Assembly (NCBI GenBank): GCA_011037195.1
Contig: JAAEAF010006799.1
Coordinates: 248,001-312,000, forward strand
Direction of reading: 5' to 3'
Length of the DNA: 64,000 bases
DNA from: Triatoma infestans
Lineage: Eukaryota; Arthropoda; Insecta; Hemiptera; Reduviidae
The notes under the pieces are model-generated. The model worked only from the letters and a program-made list of their open reading frames with translations, ran no database searches and was not told the origin of the DNA. The translations under genes and the position numbers were made by a program. Shown piece by piece: positions 1-10,660 of this stretch (positions within the stretch are counted from its first letter, which is position 1; each line of letters begins with the position of its first letter).

Positions 1-406
1 CTAGTATAACCTTAATCTAAGGTCATATGTTGATGATTGGCTGACATGTTTAATAAAGTGACACTTTAGAAGAAAGCTTTCCATCAATCACAAAACCTCC
101 CCAAAAAAAATGGTTTTAATAAAAAAAAATAGGTTTTATACGGTTATAAAATCGGTAATTATATGGGTTAGTTAGATTATCAAGTTTAAAAATAGTAGTA
201 GCTATTTACGAGAAAATAGCAAAAATATAAATAAAACAGTTTCGGAATCAGTCAACCGGAATCTTCGTTTATTTCCTCCATAGTGGTAAGTCTCAACTCC
301 ATTCAAAAAATTTGACATAATCTAGTAATATCCTGTTGCACCTCCAATAAGAAAATGCTTCCACTTATCTCCCCTTCCCCAATTTCTAATAGTAATATTA
401 ACATAC
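1..406. other. Odorant receptor intron, no gene recognised
   Basis: This is intron downstream of exon 6. Positions about 180-260 resemble the dispersed 280-300 bp repeat found elsewhere (gagaaaatagcaaaaat, then a caaccgga motif). I see no further receptor exon here. Confidence 0.5.
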
Positions 407-688
407 CTCTCTACAGCAATATGATGTTTTATCGAATGTGTTAGACATATTGATATTGATTTGTCAATATCATTTGTTCCATTTTGTTTCATAACTTTCA
501 ATGCTCTTTTCTTTATATTTTTCATTGAGATACCAATAATTTTCAATTGTATTACAATTTCTTGAGCGATACATAAATATATTACGTCCAGGCCGCATAC
601 TGGTGATGGTACGGTGATAATAACGATGTATTGGAATATGAAACAGAATATATTGTACAATGGTATTCGACTATCCAATGGATACCAA
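407..688 (-). CDS. Odorant receptor exon 6
   Basis: Acceptor GTGCACAG before 688, which is the in-phase choice over the CCAG eight bases upstream. Donor GTATGT follows 407. It encodes WYPLDSRIPLYN, a long helix, QEIVIQLKIIG, and ends HHIAVER. This is the most diagnostic odorant-receptor exon here. Confidence 0.83.
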
Positions 689-3600
689 CTGTGCACTGGA
701 ACTTGTCTTTAAATAAAGAAAAATATTAATTATACTAAGCTTACAACATTTCTACATGTGAAAAAATTGGTGCTAGATTTAGATGTTTGCAGAACGGAAC
801 ACAAAATGAGCTAAGTGAGGAAACCTGTACGGTTTACATGTTAGATTTATAGAAGGCGATCTTTGAGCACGTACTTATAACTGAGAGGTCACAGTTCGAG
901 TCCCACATGTAACTGCTAAATTTAAATCTGTTTAAAACATATTAATTGTAAACTATGTGCTTCCATTCCTCTTCCATGGCACCTAATTAGGTCCTAATCG
1001 CTGGAGAAATTATAGCCTACTTTACCCAATAGGTTTCATATTTGGTGTCGCGTATTTCTAGGCTAATTGATAACAGAGGGGACAATTAGTTGTGAGAGCC
1101 CCCCTTACTGTGTTTGAATCCGACTAGTCACCCGGTTGATCCAGTCGTATTTTTTACTATTCTATTATATGAGAATTCATGCTATTTTTTGTTTGTTTTA
1201 TACTACATTACGATTGGTGCCTTGTACAATAATGCATCGATTAAAGGATCATGTTGTCTAACATGTGTGATCTAGTAAGCCGCGCATTACTACCGAGTCC
1301 ACCCCTATGAACATTAGTTCAGTTCTGTTTCAAGTGCTTACGCTAATATTACTAGTTGTTTTTTGCTCCTGGCCACTGACGCCATCTTGTATACTACAGC
1401 ACATGCTTCTTCAATCGGAACTCAACTTTATTACAGCTCCAAGCAGCTAAGTCTCACAACTGAATCTAATTTTATTGAAGAGATCTTGTCACAAACACTT
1501 TCAAGAGGAGTTATTGCAACTTCGCAATATCAGGTTGCATGCAACTTGATTCTTTATCAGGTTGGAACGCCTAGGCTGGTGGTGAGAACAGTTATTTGGT
1601 CCTTTCCATCCTAATTTCCTCTAATTATTATTATTGCCAATATGTAATTTAACATTCTTGCTTCACTAGTTGAAGACTTGGCAACCTTAAAGAAGCATTT
1701 TACAATATTGCATACATTGTTGTAATCATCAACTCAATTGGAACGATCCAATTTGCATCACTGACAAATTCAAGTGCAGTGTGATTAATAATTTAATCTT
1801 TTATATTAACTCATTTAAGGAATTAGTACCAGTTGAATTTAATAGCTGAATAACGCAGCCTTAGTAAACAGTGTGGCCAGGCAGATATATGGCACTTTTA
1901 TCTCACTTCTCGTGTCCTGGGAATCTTCACATCCAGGTATTTCTTTTGGTTAACTTAACTCTTTTGCATGTGCTACATTAACTTCTACCAGCACCTATCT
2001 CAAGGGTGTATAATTTTATCATATGATCCTTAAGTGGAGCTGTTACTTATCACAAGACATTGTGGCAGTTTACATACATCATTTTTTTTGTAGTGATTCA
2101 TAAAGGTGTATTTTCTTTTATTAACATTGCTCTATTCTTTGTTTAGATCTGGTCCTTCATTGATTAGAAGCTGGATCGTGGGGCTTCTTCTCGGATCCAT
2201 AGCTTTAGACGCCAGTACCTAGGATTTGCATGTGATCTATATCACTATCCAGGCCACTACCAGTGCATTGAACAACAACGTTGCCCGCTGAAGACTATGA
2301 ATCGGGTTATCACTGTAATTTGCGTGTAGTGACGGAAATAAATGTACAGTTCAAAAGAAAAATTCGGAACTTATTCTTATTACCCCGTCCACCTGAATCC
2401 CAATCTTTAGCAAATGGAATAATACTCAGTAAATATTCCACATTTGGTATGCTAAAATCAATTAGTTGTACGTATTAGGTTCTAAGGTGATGCTTAGGTA
2501 AATGTTGAATGTTTCAATTTAAGTATTTTATGGTAGAATTCTTTCAAGAAAAAAACAACAAAAAAACCGGAGATATATACAAAAATTGTGAAATTAAATG
2601 TTTTCGTAATTATGATAATTACTTCTTCAGGATTCTGGTACTTCCTACAGAATCCACATTTTTTCTAATGAGACCGCAATGAACATATTTCTTTGATTTT
2701 TATCTGTTGAATATTTTTTATAAGATTATATTTACACATTAAAATTAGCCATTTACACTAAATAAAGACGTTAAGTAAAAGAATGTAAGTTCAGAGAAAT
2801 TAAAGTAATATGGATGTGATGTCTTTCTGACTTCTTCTGGACTTACTTTACTTTTGTAACGATCTATTAGATCGTGGTATACTCATCTTAGAAACACTGA
2901 TATTTTATTTCTAGCTTCTTTGCTTGCTATTTATCTGTTCAAGCACTTTCCACATTTTATCTGGCTGGTTACTTGTAGGATGGCCTTAGTGTGTGTGATT
3001 CTAATCAAGAACAGCTCTTGATATATGTGGGGAATGATCCACCGCTCCAGTCTAACGCTAATAATATATATTTTTGACAGATTATTTAGGACTTAGCCTT
3101 TTAGCAATTCCTTTAATACATTGCATCTAACGTGTCCAGAATTAGTTTCTACGTTACACTAAAAAATAATGTTTTGGACAAAGCATTGAAGTTCTTGTAG
3201 TTAGATAACATAATATGATACCTTTGGACATATTCAAATCAATTAAAACTTATTCTTGAGCGAACTAAACATCTGTATAATGTGTAATTAATTATCTTGT
3301 CCTTGAATAATAAAGAGACAAATTATTTTTTAAATTTTTTTCCGCATCCATTACTTGTCTGGAAAATGTGATAAAAGACTTAGCTTGTGTGCTTTAAAAC
3401 GGGTGTTATCTGAATTAGTAAATTACTTATTAATTCCATCGAAATCAATGTCATACTCTATCGTTGTTAAAAGATTCATGGCTATTGGTTTGAAAAGAGT
3501 TATACTAAACAGAGCAGCCATTATTATACCCAAAAATATCTGAAACATACATAAAAAAAAAAACTTAATTAATGCAGTTGTCATATTTCCTTCTAGTATT

Positions 3601-6600
3601 ATGCATTGAATTTATTTTTAAGAAAAAAACAAACAAAACAAATTACCCTGCTGAATAGATTCTTTTGTGCTCTTGCTTGTATGGAAAATTCTTGAATTTC
3701 TTGCAGACTATCATTGTCCATTGTTTCTCCATAATCATACACGCCCTCACCTAAAGATCTAGCAAAATTAGAATATAACTATATTAGTCATACTTAGTTT
3801 TTTTTTGTTCACAAACAAGTGTGTTTGTTGTATATAGTATAAATACAAATTTATCTACACTATATTTTATATATAGTGATTTCATTTTTTTTTTTTCATT
3901 AAGATTTTTAAGAAACATGTAACTTAAAGGTTGATCAGATAATTTGGGTAAAAAAACTAAGTTGTGCATAATATTTAATATTGTGTGCTTCAGAGTGAAT
4001 TAACAAAAGTTAGTAAGTAACTAATTGATTGAATCATTTGGTTCGTTGGTTCGTTAGAAACCAACGTAATGTCCATATTGCAATAGGTTTCTTCAGGAGA
4101 GTATCAGCTTGATTACTAGACTAAAAATAGGCTGATTAGTTGTAAGACAAGCAGTAGATTGGCGAAGCCTATTTATTATTATTATTTGTCTGTGGGGAGG
4201 GACCAAACCCTACGCTATCCAAAGCCCAACGTAGTGTTGTTAGAAACCAACGTAATGTCCATATTGCAATAGGTTTCTTCAGGAGAGTATCAGCTTATTA
4301 CTAGACTAAAAATAGGCTGATTAGTGTAAAACAAGCAGTAGATTGGCGGAGCCTAACTTCCTCCTACATTTTTGCACGAAAATGGCACTTAATGGGCTGT
4401 GCTTTATTATTCTATAGTATCTTTATGATTGGCTGTGGATGAAGAATTCTAAGTCTCCTATTCAGTTCTAAAAATTGCTATTGCCTCTTTTACAGCACGT
4501 AAATAAAAATTGTTTACTTCGGCAAGGACTTGCTGTTCACAAAATTTTATGAAGTTGTGGGGAATGTTGTTGCTGACTGTTCTGTTATGTTATGTTTGAC
4601 ACTATGTATCAGGTACTTGAATGAGAGCTTAGATCAGCATCCTTCACAGAAAGGTTTGAAAATTACTCGGCATTAGGAATTGACCAATGAAGAAAATCAT
4701 CTACGAAAGCTTCAATTTCAAGAGCTTTACAAGAGACAATGAGGTTGAAATACAACCAACAGGACGAAGCGATGAAGAAAAAAATCTATGAAGAAGTGAA
4801 TTCCCTAACTGAAAGAGAAATTCGTTCATAAATTTAGAGAAAATGATTTTATAGTGACTATTTTTATTGTAACAAGTCTCTGGTTTGAGTTAGCTAATTT
4901 TTTTTTTTTTTTTGCCCATATTTGCCCCTTTTCTTTGCAATATTTACTACTCTTAATATTTTATTGATTATTGATTATTCTTGGTTCTTTATGTAATCAA
5001 AATTAATTTGACAATAGAGATTTTTTGCATGCTATCCCATTTTTTATTTACTTCATTTGTGGTCACTGGCCGTTTGCAGGCGTTCATCCATTATTAAGGC
5101 GTTTTTATGAACAATGCGGTAACAAAGATTTGCGCAGAGCAAAAAAATCACTTTTCACTATTTCTTTGTTTTCTGCAAGTCTTTGTTATCGAGACATGAT
5201 AAGCACTGTTTATGAAGTCATCCTGATGATAGAAAATGTCCGAAACCGGACGGTGGCCAAAAAAAAAAAAATTAAGCAGACTATTATGGAAAAAAATGTC
5301 TGATGTTTTCGAACTCTGCGGACCCAACACCAACAAAATTATTTGTTGAAGCCAACAACCAACAAGATCATTGGTTTAATATTAATGTAAAGTAACCGGG
5401 GATGACGTCACAAGCTTACTGAAAATATTGGAAATAATGAAGCATAATTAAAACGTTTTACAATCCAGTATTCTCATAAGCATACATTGCATGGTTTCAA
5501 CCTCTAATTTAGTTATCCACAACGTGTCTATCAATGTACAAAACTACTCCAATATCGATCTCTAAGAATATCTTAACATTTCAAAGTTGCATTTCAGTTT
5601 TACTTTTACCCTATTTTCTTTTATTTCCTCTCGAACTTGGCCACTTTTTTTTTTGTGGTCGTGCTGCCCGTGAAGAACACCAAAATTTGCATATTTCTAT
5701 AGTTTGTGATCGGCATAACCATTACCCGTTGCAAAAGAGTGCTTTATCTAAATTCGACCTAAAAATTAAAACCTATCATTACTACCTTCTACATCTGAAT
5801 TTAAAGCAGGAAATAGATTTGAAAAGACAAATTTTTAAATGTATATAAATATATATATTTGCTGCAGCTTCTTATTATAATAAGTTCTCCCTCACTCCAA
5901 GCCTCTAAGGTCCATAAAGGACCTTCAATAAGATTTCCCAGGCTCAAATAAAAGAATAATAATAAGAATGTGGAATCTGTAATGACATAGCAATGTCAAA
6001 GCCTTCACAAAATATAACAAAAGGAAAGAATAATTTATAACTAGTGGCCCCACAGCCGGCTGCTGCCTTTTGAATACAAAGGTATCAAAGACAAGCACCG
6101 ATAAAGCCCTGTTCATTGAACAGAACCCACCTGGTCTTTGAAAGTCGCCGATGGGCGACCAAATCTGGCCACTGACCTGAATCACTGGTCGCCGACCTAA
6201 CCAAGGTCGCACACACGCTACTAGAGATGTCTTAGTGTGAGAACTTACTTACACTCTTGACAGTGTGTGAGTAAGACTAATATAAACTTCGCCCCACTGG
6301 AAGAGGGGATCATTATATCATTCATCATTATACGAGTAGCCACATTATTATATCAGTATCATTTTACAGCAGCAGTTATACTTGAGTTCCGAGCGCGTCC
6401 CTATACAAGTTTTAACTTATAATTATTTTCATAGTTGTGCATATTAGTTTATTTATTTATAATCATTTTAAATTATTTGTTATTTAACTCTTAAAATTAT
6501 TTATTTACTTTTATCAAATCATATTAATTGTAGTTACCATTAGGCTCATTCAAATTATTGTTAAAATATATTCTATTTTTATAAATTCAGTGTTAGTAAT

Positions 6601-9393
6601 TCAAGCAATAACTCTCTAAACTAACTTCCACCTAATAAATCCCTCTTCAAGACATCTAACTTCATACCTCAGGAATCACTACAATTGATTCCACTACAAA
6701 TCTCATAAATTCCAGTCGTGAAAAAATCAATGCAACTATTTTAACGGATAATTTCCATCAATTTACCTCATAATCCTTTCAAGTCGTTCTCTTTGCAGTA
6801 GTCCATTGATTATAGCCGGGGTGGAGATGCTCATCATTATGACGGTAAAATGCAGTGACTCGATCATATTGCCCAGATCATCTGTGGTCAAATAGGCCGT
6901 ATAGATGAAGCACACAATTTGTCCAAAGCTCGCTACTAAATGTATCATTGATATAATCCAGTTGCCGGGAAATGCTAATGAAATAATACAATTAAGTTTA
7001 TATGTGAACTTAACCAAAAGAATTTTATAATATTTTAAATCATATCGATTAAATGTATATTATGGAACAAAGTGTAAAAGTACACTTATACTACAATCTC
7101 TGATTGCAATTTTGTTTTATTAAATATATAAATAAAAGGCGAAACAAAAAAAATCTGGTGTGAAACACTCACACGACTTTCTCTGATTGGTTTCAATACA
7201 ATTACTATATTTTCAAATTTTCTTGAAACTCACATTATACTTATTTCTCTTAACATAAGATAGTGATAGTGGGGGATAAGTACCAACCCACTCATCTTAT
7301 AGTTTGGGAGCAAGTGATGATTATATTATGGCCAGTGGGGTCTATAATACTGAACTATATGTACGGTTTGAAATTAACGTTTCAAATTCCTCACAACTAT
7401 CCAAAATAACTTCTTTTTTTTTTTTTGAAAAATGTTTCAAATAAAATTAATACCTTTCAGCCTGCGAAGGTAATACAAAGTATAAACGGAAATCGTTTTA
7501 GTCGTTTTCGAAAAAAATCCGAAAAACTTGAAAACCTAGTGTATAAAGTCGCACTCCATTTAACCGATTTTCTTCAAATTTGAAATTCTATCAGTCCTAC
7601 TAATGTGTATGAACATATAATGTAGGTGTTAACACGTTATACACTCACCAGCAAACAAATTCCGGCCACTTAAAAAATTACATTTAATAAATAATATAAT
7701 TATTAAAATCATTATTAGAAATAGTTCGGTCTATTTTCACCGGTTATTTTGTTCTGAGAATTAATAGTTAATATTTTTAGGGTAAATTGGACTTGTGGTA
7801 TTAAAAAAATAAAAAAAAAAATAAAAAATTATATTTACTATTTTGTGCTCATTTATTATCAATTTATTTAATTTTATTCGGTTCGATTTGATTTTTATTT
7901 GCTTTAACTTCTCTTTACCTTATCCCTTGATTAAGAATATTAAAAAATTCGTATTTCAAAATGCCCCTCGGTGCCGAGGATGTCGCACGTGCTGTGGCAC
8001 TTATTGTGACGGCCGCTCCATCAGATATCAGCCATTCTATTGGTATTTCCTACCAAACTCTGCGAGTTGCAGTGCAGCGTTACAGAGATACTCAAGAAGC
8101 CCAGGCTCAGGGCGTCCAATGGTCACTGAACTGCGGGACGATCGTTTTTTAACACTGACAGTTTTACGAAATCCTCATATGACAGCTCTTGAAGTAGTTC
8201 ATCGCTTCCAAGAGTTCGATGTGTTCAAATTTCTGAGAGAACAGCTCGAAGGAGATTGAATGAGCAAAGTTTGATAACTTTTCATAATAGGGCCAGAACA
8301 AACCAGGGAGTACCATGTTTCTCGCTTTGAGTTTTCTCGGCAGTACATCAATTTGTCGATCAAGTAATGGGCAAGTATTGTTTACTGACGAGTCCCGATT
8401 TGCCTTAACGGTTCCACACGGCCGTGAATGAGTTTGGAGGAGAAGAGGTGAGAGATTTGCACAATGCAATTTTGTTCTCACTAGGCCTTTCCAACGAGGC
8501 TCTCTGATGGTTTGGGCGGGTATCAGTTTACAATGGCGTACACAGTTAGTGATCGTTCGTGGCGTACCATGACTGCTGCTCGAGATTTGGATCTACTGCA
8601 AGAACATTTGGTCTCTACCATGCCGGTGATGGGTGAAGAGTTTGTGCTAATGCACGATAACGCTCGTCCACATCCACATACAGCCCACGTGGTGCAGGCC
8701 TTTCTTAATAACCAAAACCATTGACTGGCTTAATCCCTGGCTTAATCCCTTGGGCATCTGCTTGATATGCTTCGATGACGGCTAAGAGATCGGAGAGTCC
8801 TTCCTGGTACGCTTCAGGTGCTAGAAAGGGCACTTCAAGACGAATGGGCTCTGTCACAAAACGTAATTTCTTGCTTGATTCAGAGCATGCCGAGACACCT
8901 AGAAGCTGTGATAAATGCAAGAGGAGGTAATACTCGGTATTAGCAACATCCCATTAAAAAAATAATGTAAAAATAAAAAAATTAAACATGTAAATAACAT
9001 TTTCTTTCCCGATTTTTTTTATTGTTAATTATTTTAAATTTCCCATATGGTCGTATTTATTTGTTTTATTTTGAAAATCAGTTATACTTCAAAAACTGCT
9101 GTCGGACATACTAAGATAAACTCCTCCCAGAGACATGACAAAACCATAATTATCCAGAAATCCCATTTTCATTGGATCTTCAACCAAGAATTCTTCACCT
9201 TTTTTCAATCTTCCTAAACAACAATAATTGTAGATCAATATGTGTATTGTTTTAATCTGTCATTTTATTTTATTTTTTTAAATAAAAAGCCAAAACACTC
9301 ATCCAAATGTTTAGAAAATTTCAGGTATAAAAAAATAAATTTTTACCTACCAAAAATCCAAAAGTAATCATTTTTAAATTTCAATTTTGACAT
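407..9393 (-). CDS. Odorant receptor (7tm_6 family), 5' six exons, 3' end beyond the window
   Basis: Spliced minus-strand gene assembled by hand from exons 9351-9393, 9112-9213, 6767-6974, 3647-3758, 3427-3539 and 407-688. Every junction has GT/AG and the phases join, giving about 286 residues from an ATG at 9393. The protein starts MSKLKFKNDYFWIFG, has several hydrophobic segments, a TTDDLGNMIE loop, a WYPLD motif opening the long exon at 688, and a HSIKHHIAVER segment at its end. In the insect odorant receptor family the WYPFD-like motif precedes a transmembrane helix and a histidine/arginine-rich stretch precedes the C-terminal helices, so the family call is firm. The family is usually about 380-420 residues, so the last helices lie left of position 1. 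Family members are ligand-gated cation channels of olfactory neurons acting with a co-receptor (family knowledge). The introns are swollen by mobile elements. The ligand is unknown. A gustatory receptor is the alternative but fits less well. Confidence 0.82.
689..3426. other. Odorant receptor intron 5, mostly featureless
   Basis: AT-rich intron. It carries a decayed tRNA-type SINE near 850-1010 with a B-box-like agttcgagtccc and the family tail motif ggcacctaattaggtcc. The small open frames at 1363-1614 and 2281-2478 (plus) show no recognisable motif. Confidence 0.45.
3427..3539 (-). CDS. Odorant receptor exon 5
   Basis: Acceptor TTTCAG before 3539 and donor GTAATT after 3427. It encodes a hydrophobic helix (IFLGIIMAALFSITLFKPIA) and a short extracellular stretch. 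Two bases are left over and are completed by exon 6. Confidence 0.75.
3647..3758 (-). CDS. Odorant receptor exon 4
   Basis: Acceptor TTGCTAG before 3758 and donor GTAATT after 3647. It encodes a charged loop (GEGVYDYGETMDND then QARAQKNLFSR). Its phase fits both neighbouring exons. Confidence 0.72.
4054..4354. repeat. Tandem duplication, unit about 186 bp
   Basis: The segment beginning ttagaaaccaacgtaatgtc at 4054-4170 recurs at 4240-4354 with few differences. The 70 bases between the copies are unrelated to them. It lies in odorant receptor intron 3. No coding content is seen. Confidence 0.85.
6767..6974 (-). CDS. Odorant receptor exon 3
   Basis: Acceptor TTTCATTAG before 6974 and donor GTAAAT after 6767. 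It encodes two hydrophobic helices separated by TTDDLGNMIE and ends in LQRERLERIMR, a typical first intracellular loop of insect odorant receptors. Confidence 0.82.
7961..8943 (+). mobile_element. Decayed Tc1-like DNA transposon, transposase remnant
   Basis: The transposase begins MPLGAEDVARAVALI at 7961. Further pieces lie in shifted frames: SPGSGRPMVTELRDDRF, then TDESRF near 8390 (first catalytic Asp), SLMVWAGIS near 8510, MHDNARPHPHTAHV near 8650 (second catalytic Asp), and a C-terminal stretch ending EAVINARGGNTRY before TAG at 8941. These are landmarks of DD34E Tc1 transposases in the right order and spacing. Several frameshifts make it non-functional. I could not delimit terminal inverted repeats. 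It sits in odorant receptor intron 2. Confidence 0.85.
9112..9213 (-). CDS. Odorant receptor exon 2
   Basis: Acceptor TTGTTTAG before 9213 and donor GTATGT after 9112. It encodes an N-terminal segment containing EEFLVEDPMKMGF and an MSLGGVYL stretch that leads into the first helix. It leaves one base, completed by exon 3. Confidence 0.68.
9351..9393 (-). CDS. Odorant receptor exon 1
   Basis: ATG at 9393, 14 codons plus one base, then a donor read as GTAGGT at 9350. A second GT four bases downstream would leave the next exon out of frame, so the upstream donor was chosen. Confidence 0.6.
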
Positions 9394-10380
9394 GATGATA
9401 TGATTAAATCTTGATGTGTGCGCTCTATATCAAGTAAATGAACATTATGATGGATGTAGATTATGTAATCCGCTTTTATATGTCCATTATGGTTCCCTTT
9501 TAGAATTTATGAAAATTTCATTTCTCTGTTAATACACCCTAATATTGGATTTCATTTTGCAATAGTGTTGAACTTAATCAATCATTCAATGAATTCCATT
9601 TTTTTTTCACACTTCTATTCTACACTAATTTCAGTGAATATTGATCAAAAATATTTATTGTAACTTGATGACATTTCCAATATTTGATTAGCATTTTCAT
9701 GCAATATTTATTATATTACAAGAAAAATTGTAACAAAGTACATCCACAATAGATAATTTAAAACTGACTGAAGAGTTACGTTTGTCTGTCAATAATTATG
9801 TATGTATTTACCAAGTTAGTTCACACAATAAGTTATAGAATTTAAATATTATTAACTATTGGTGGGTCAATCAATCTATATAAATTAATAAAGTATCTGA
9901 TTAGAAAACATTTACATTACTTTTATCACAAGTGTAGACCTAAATTTTAATTGACAATTTACTTGCTTTAAGTTAAAATACCGTAGAGCTCGTAAGCTAC
10001 TGTGGCGCTAGCTGTGGTCGGAAAGCGAACATAGTTTACTATATAACATTAATTCTTTTTTCCAAATCAAGAGCAATTTTCGAGTTCGCACTCATACTTT
10101 CCATAAAGGTGCGCTACGCTTAATAAAGAAAAAACGAACTGGTATACACAGATACATAAATACTTATAAGGGCCGTAGACAAAACAAAATTTTTTTGAAC
10201 AACCAGTAACAGTTGTTCAAATATTGCCACTTTAGACTATCGTTTGTCAACCCAATGTCCATTATATTATAAAGTAGTTATTATAATTATATTGACAGTA
10301 ATTTTATTATAAAGTATTAACAATAATCATATTAAGATATATTAAATTAAAAAGTTTTATTGCTGAAAAAAAAGGTATGT
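9394..10380. other. Intergenic gap between odorant receptor and UGT-A
   Basis: About 1 kb of AT-rich sequence between the receptor start codon and the UGT-A stop codon. It should hold the receptor promoter and the UGT-A polyadenylation region. The only element I can support is the AATAAA at 10356-10361. Confidence 0.5.
10356..10361 (-). terminator. UGT-A polyadenylation signal AATAAA
   Basis: AATAAA on the minus strand about 20 nt after the UGT-A stop codon. UGT-B, UGT-C and UGT-D have AATAAA at a similar distance. Confidence 0.6.
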
Positions 10381-10660
10381 TCAATTAATTTTTTCTTTAT
10401 CTTTGAAAATTTTGTAAATTATAAATACAATTTTCATTAAACTAAAAAACAATAATAAAATACCCGTAATGATAATAATAAAAAATACAATTACATCTAA
10501 TAATAGTATCTTATAAATAGGCATATTTTGTGTGGGTGAACGAAGTAGATCTGTCCGAGGATGTCTGAGTACATATTCTATCCAAAAGATGGCCAAATCT
10601 TTAGGTGGTACTGGATTGTCACGGAATGCTGCAGATCTTTCTTCCATCCTTGTCTGATAG
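10381..10660 (-). CDS. UGT: UGT-A exon 6 (C-terminal membrane anchor)
   Basis: Acceptor ATTATTCCAG before 10660, stop TGA at 10381-10383. It encodes PPKDLAIFWIEYVLRHPR, the family pre-membrane motif, then the transmembrane helix and the short basic cytosolic tail KDKEKIN. Confidence 0.92.

Noticed and set aside
1363..1614. 83-residue plus-strand protein
   Set aside because: No motif, no splice or promoter support, and it lies within the odorant receptor intron on the opposite strand.
6215..6430. Solo LTR in odorant receptor intron 3
   Set aside because: Starts tgtcttagtgtgag and has a TATA-like motif, but I found no second copy, no clear CA end and no target duplication.
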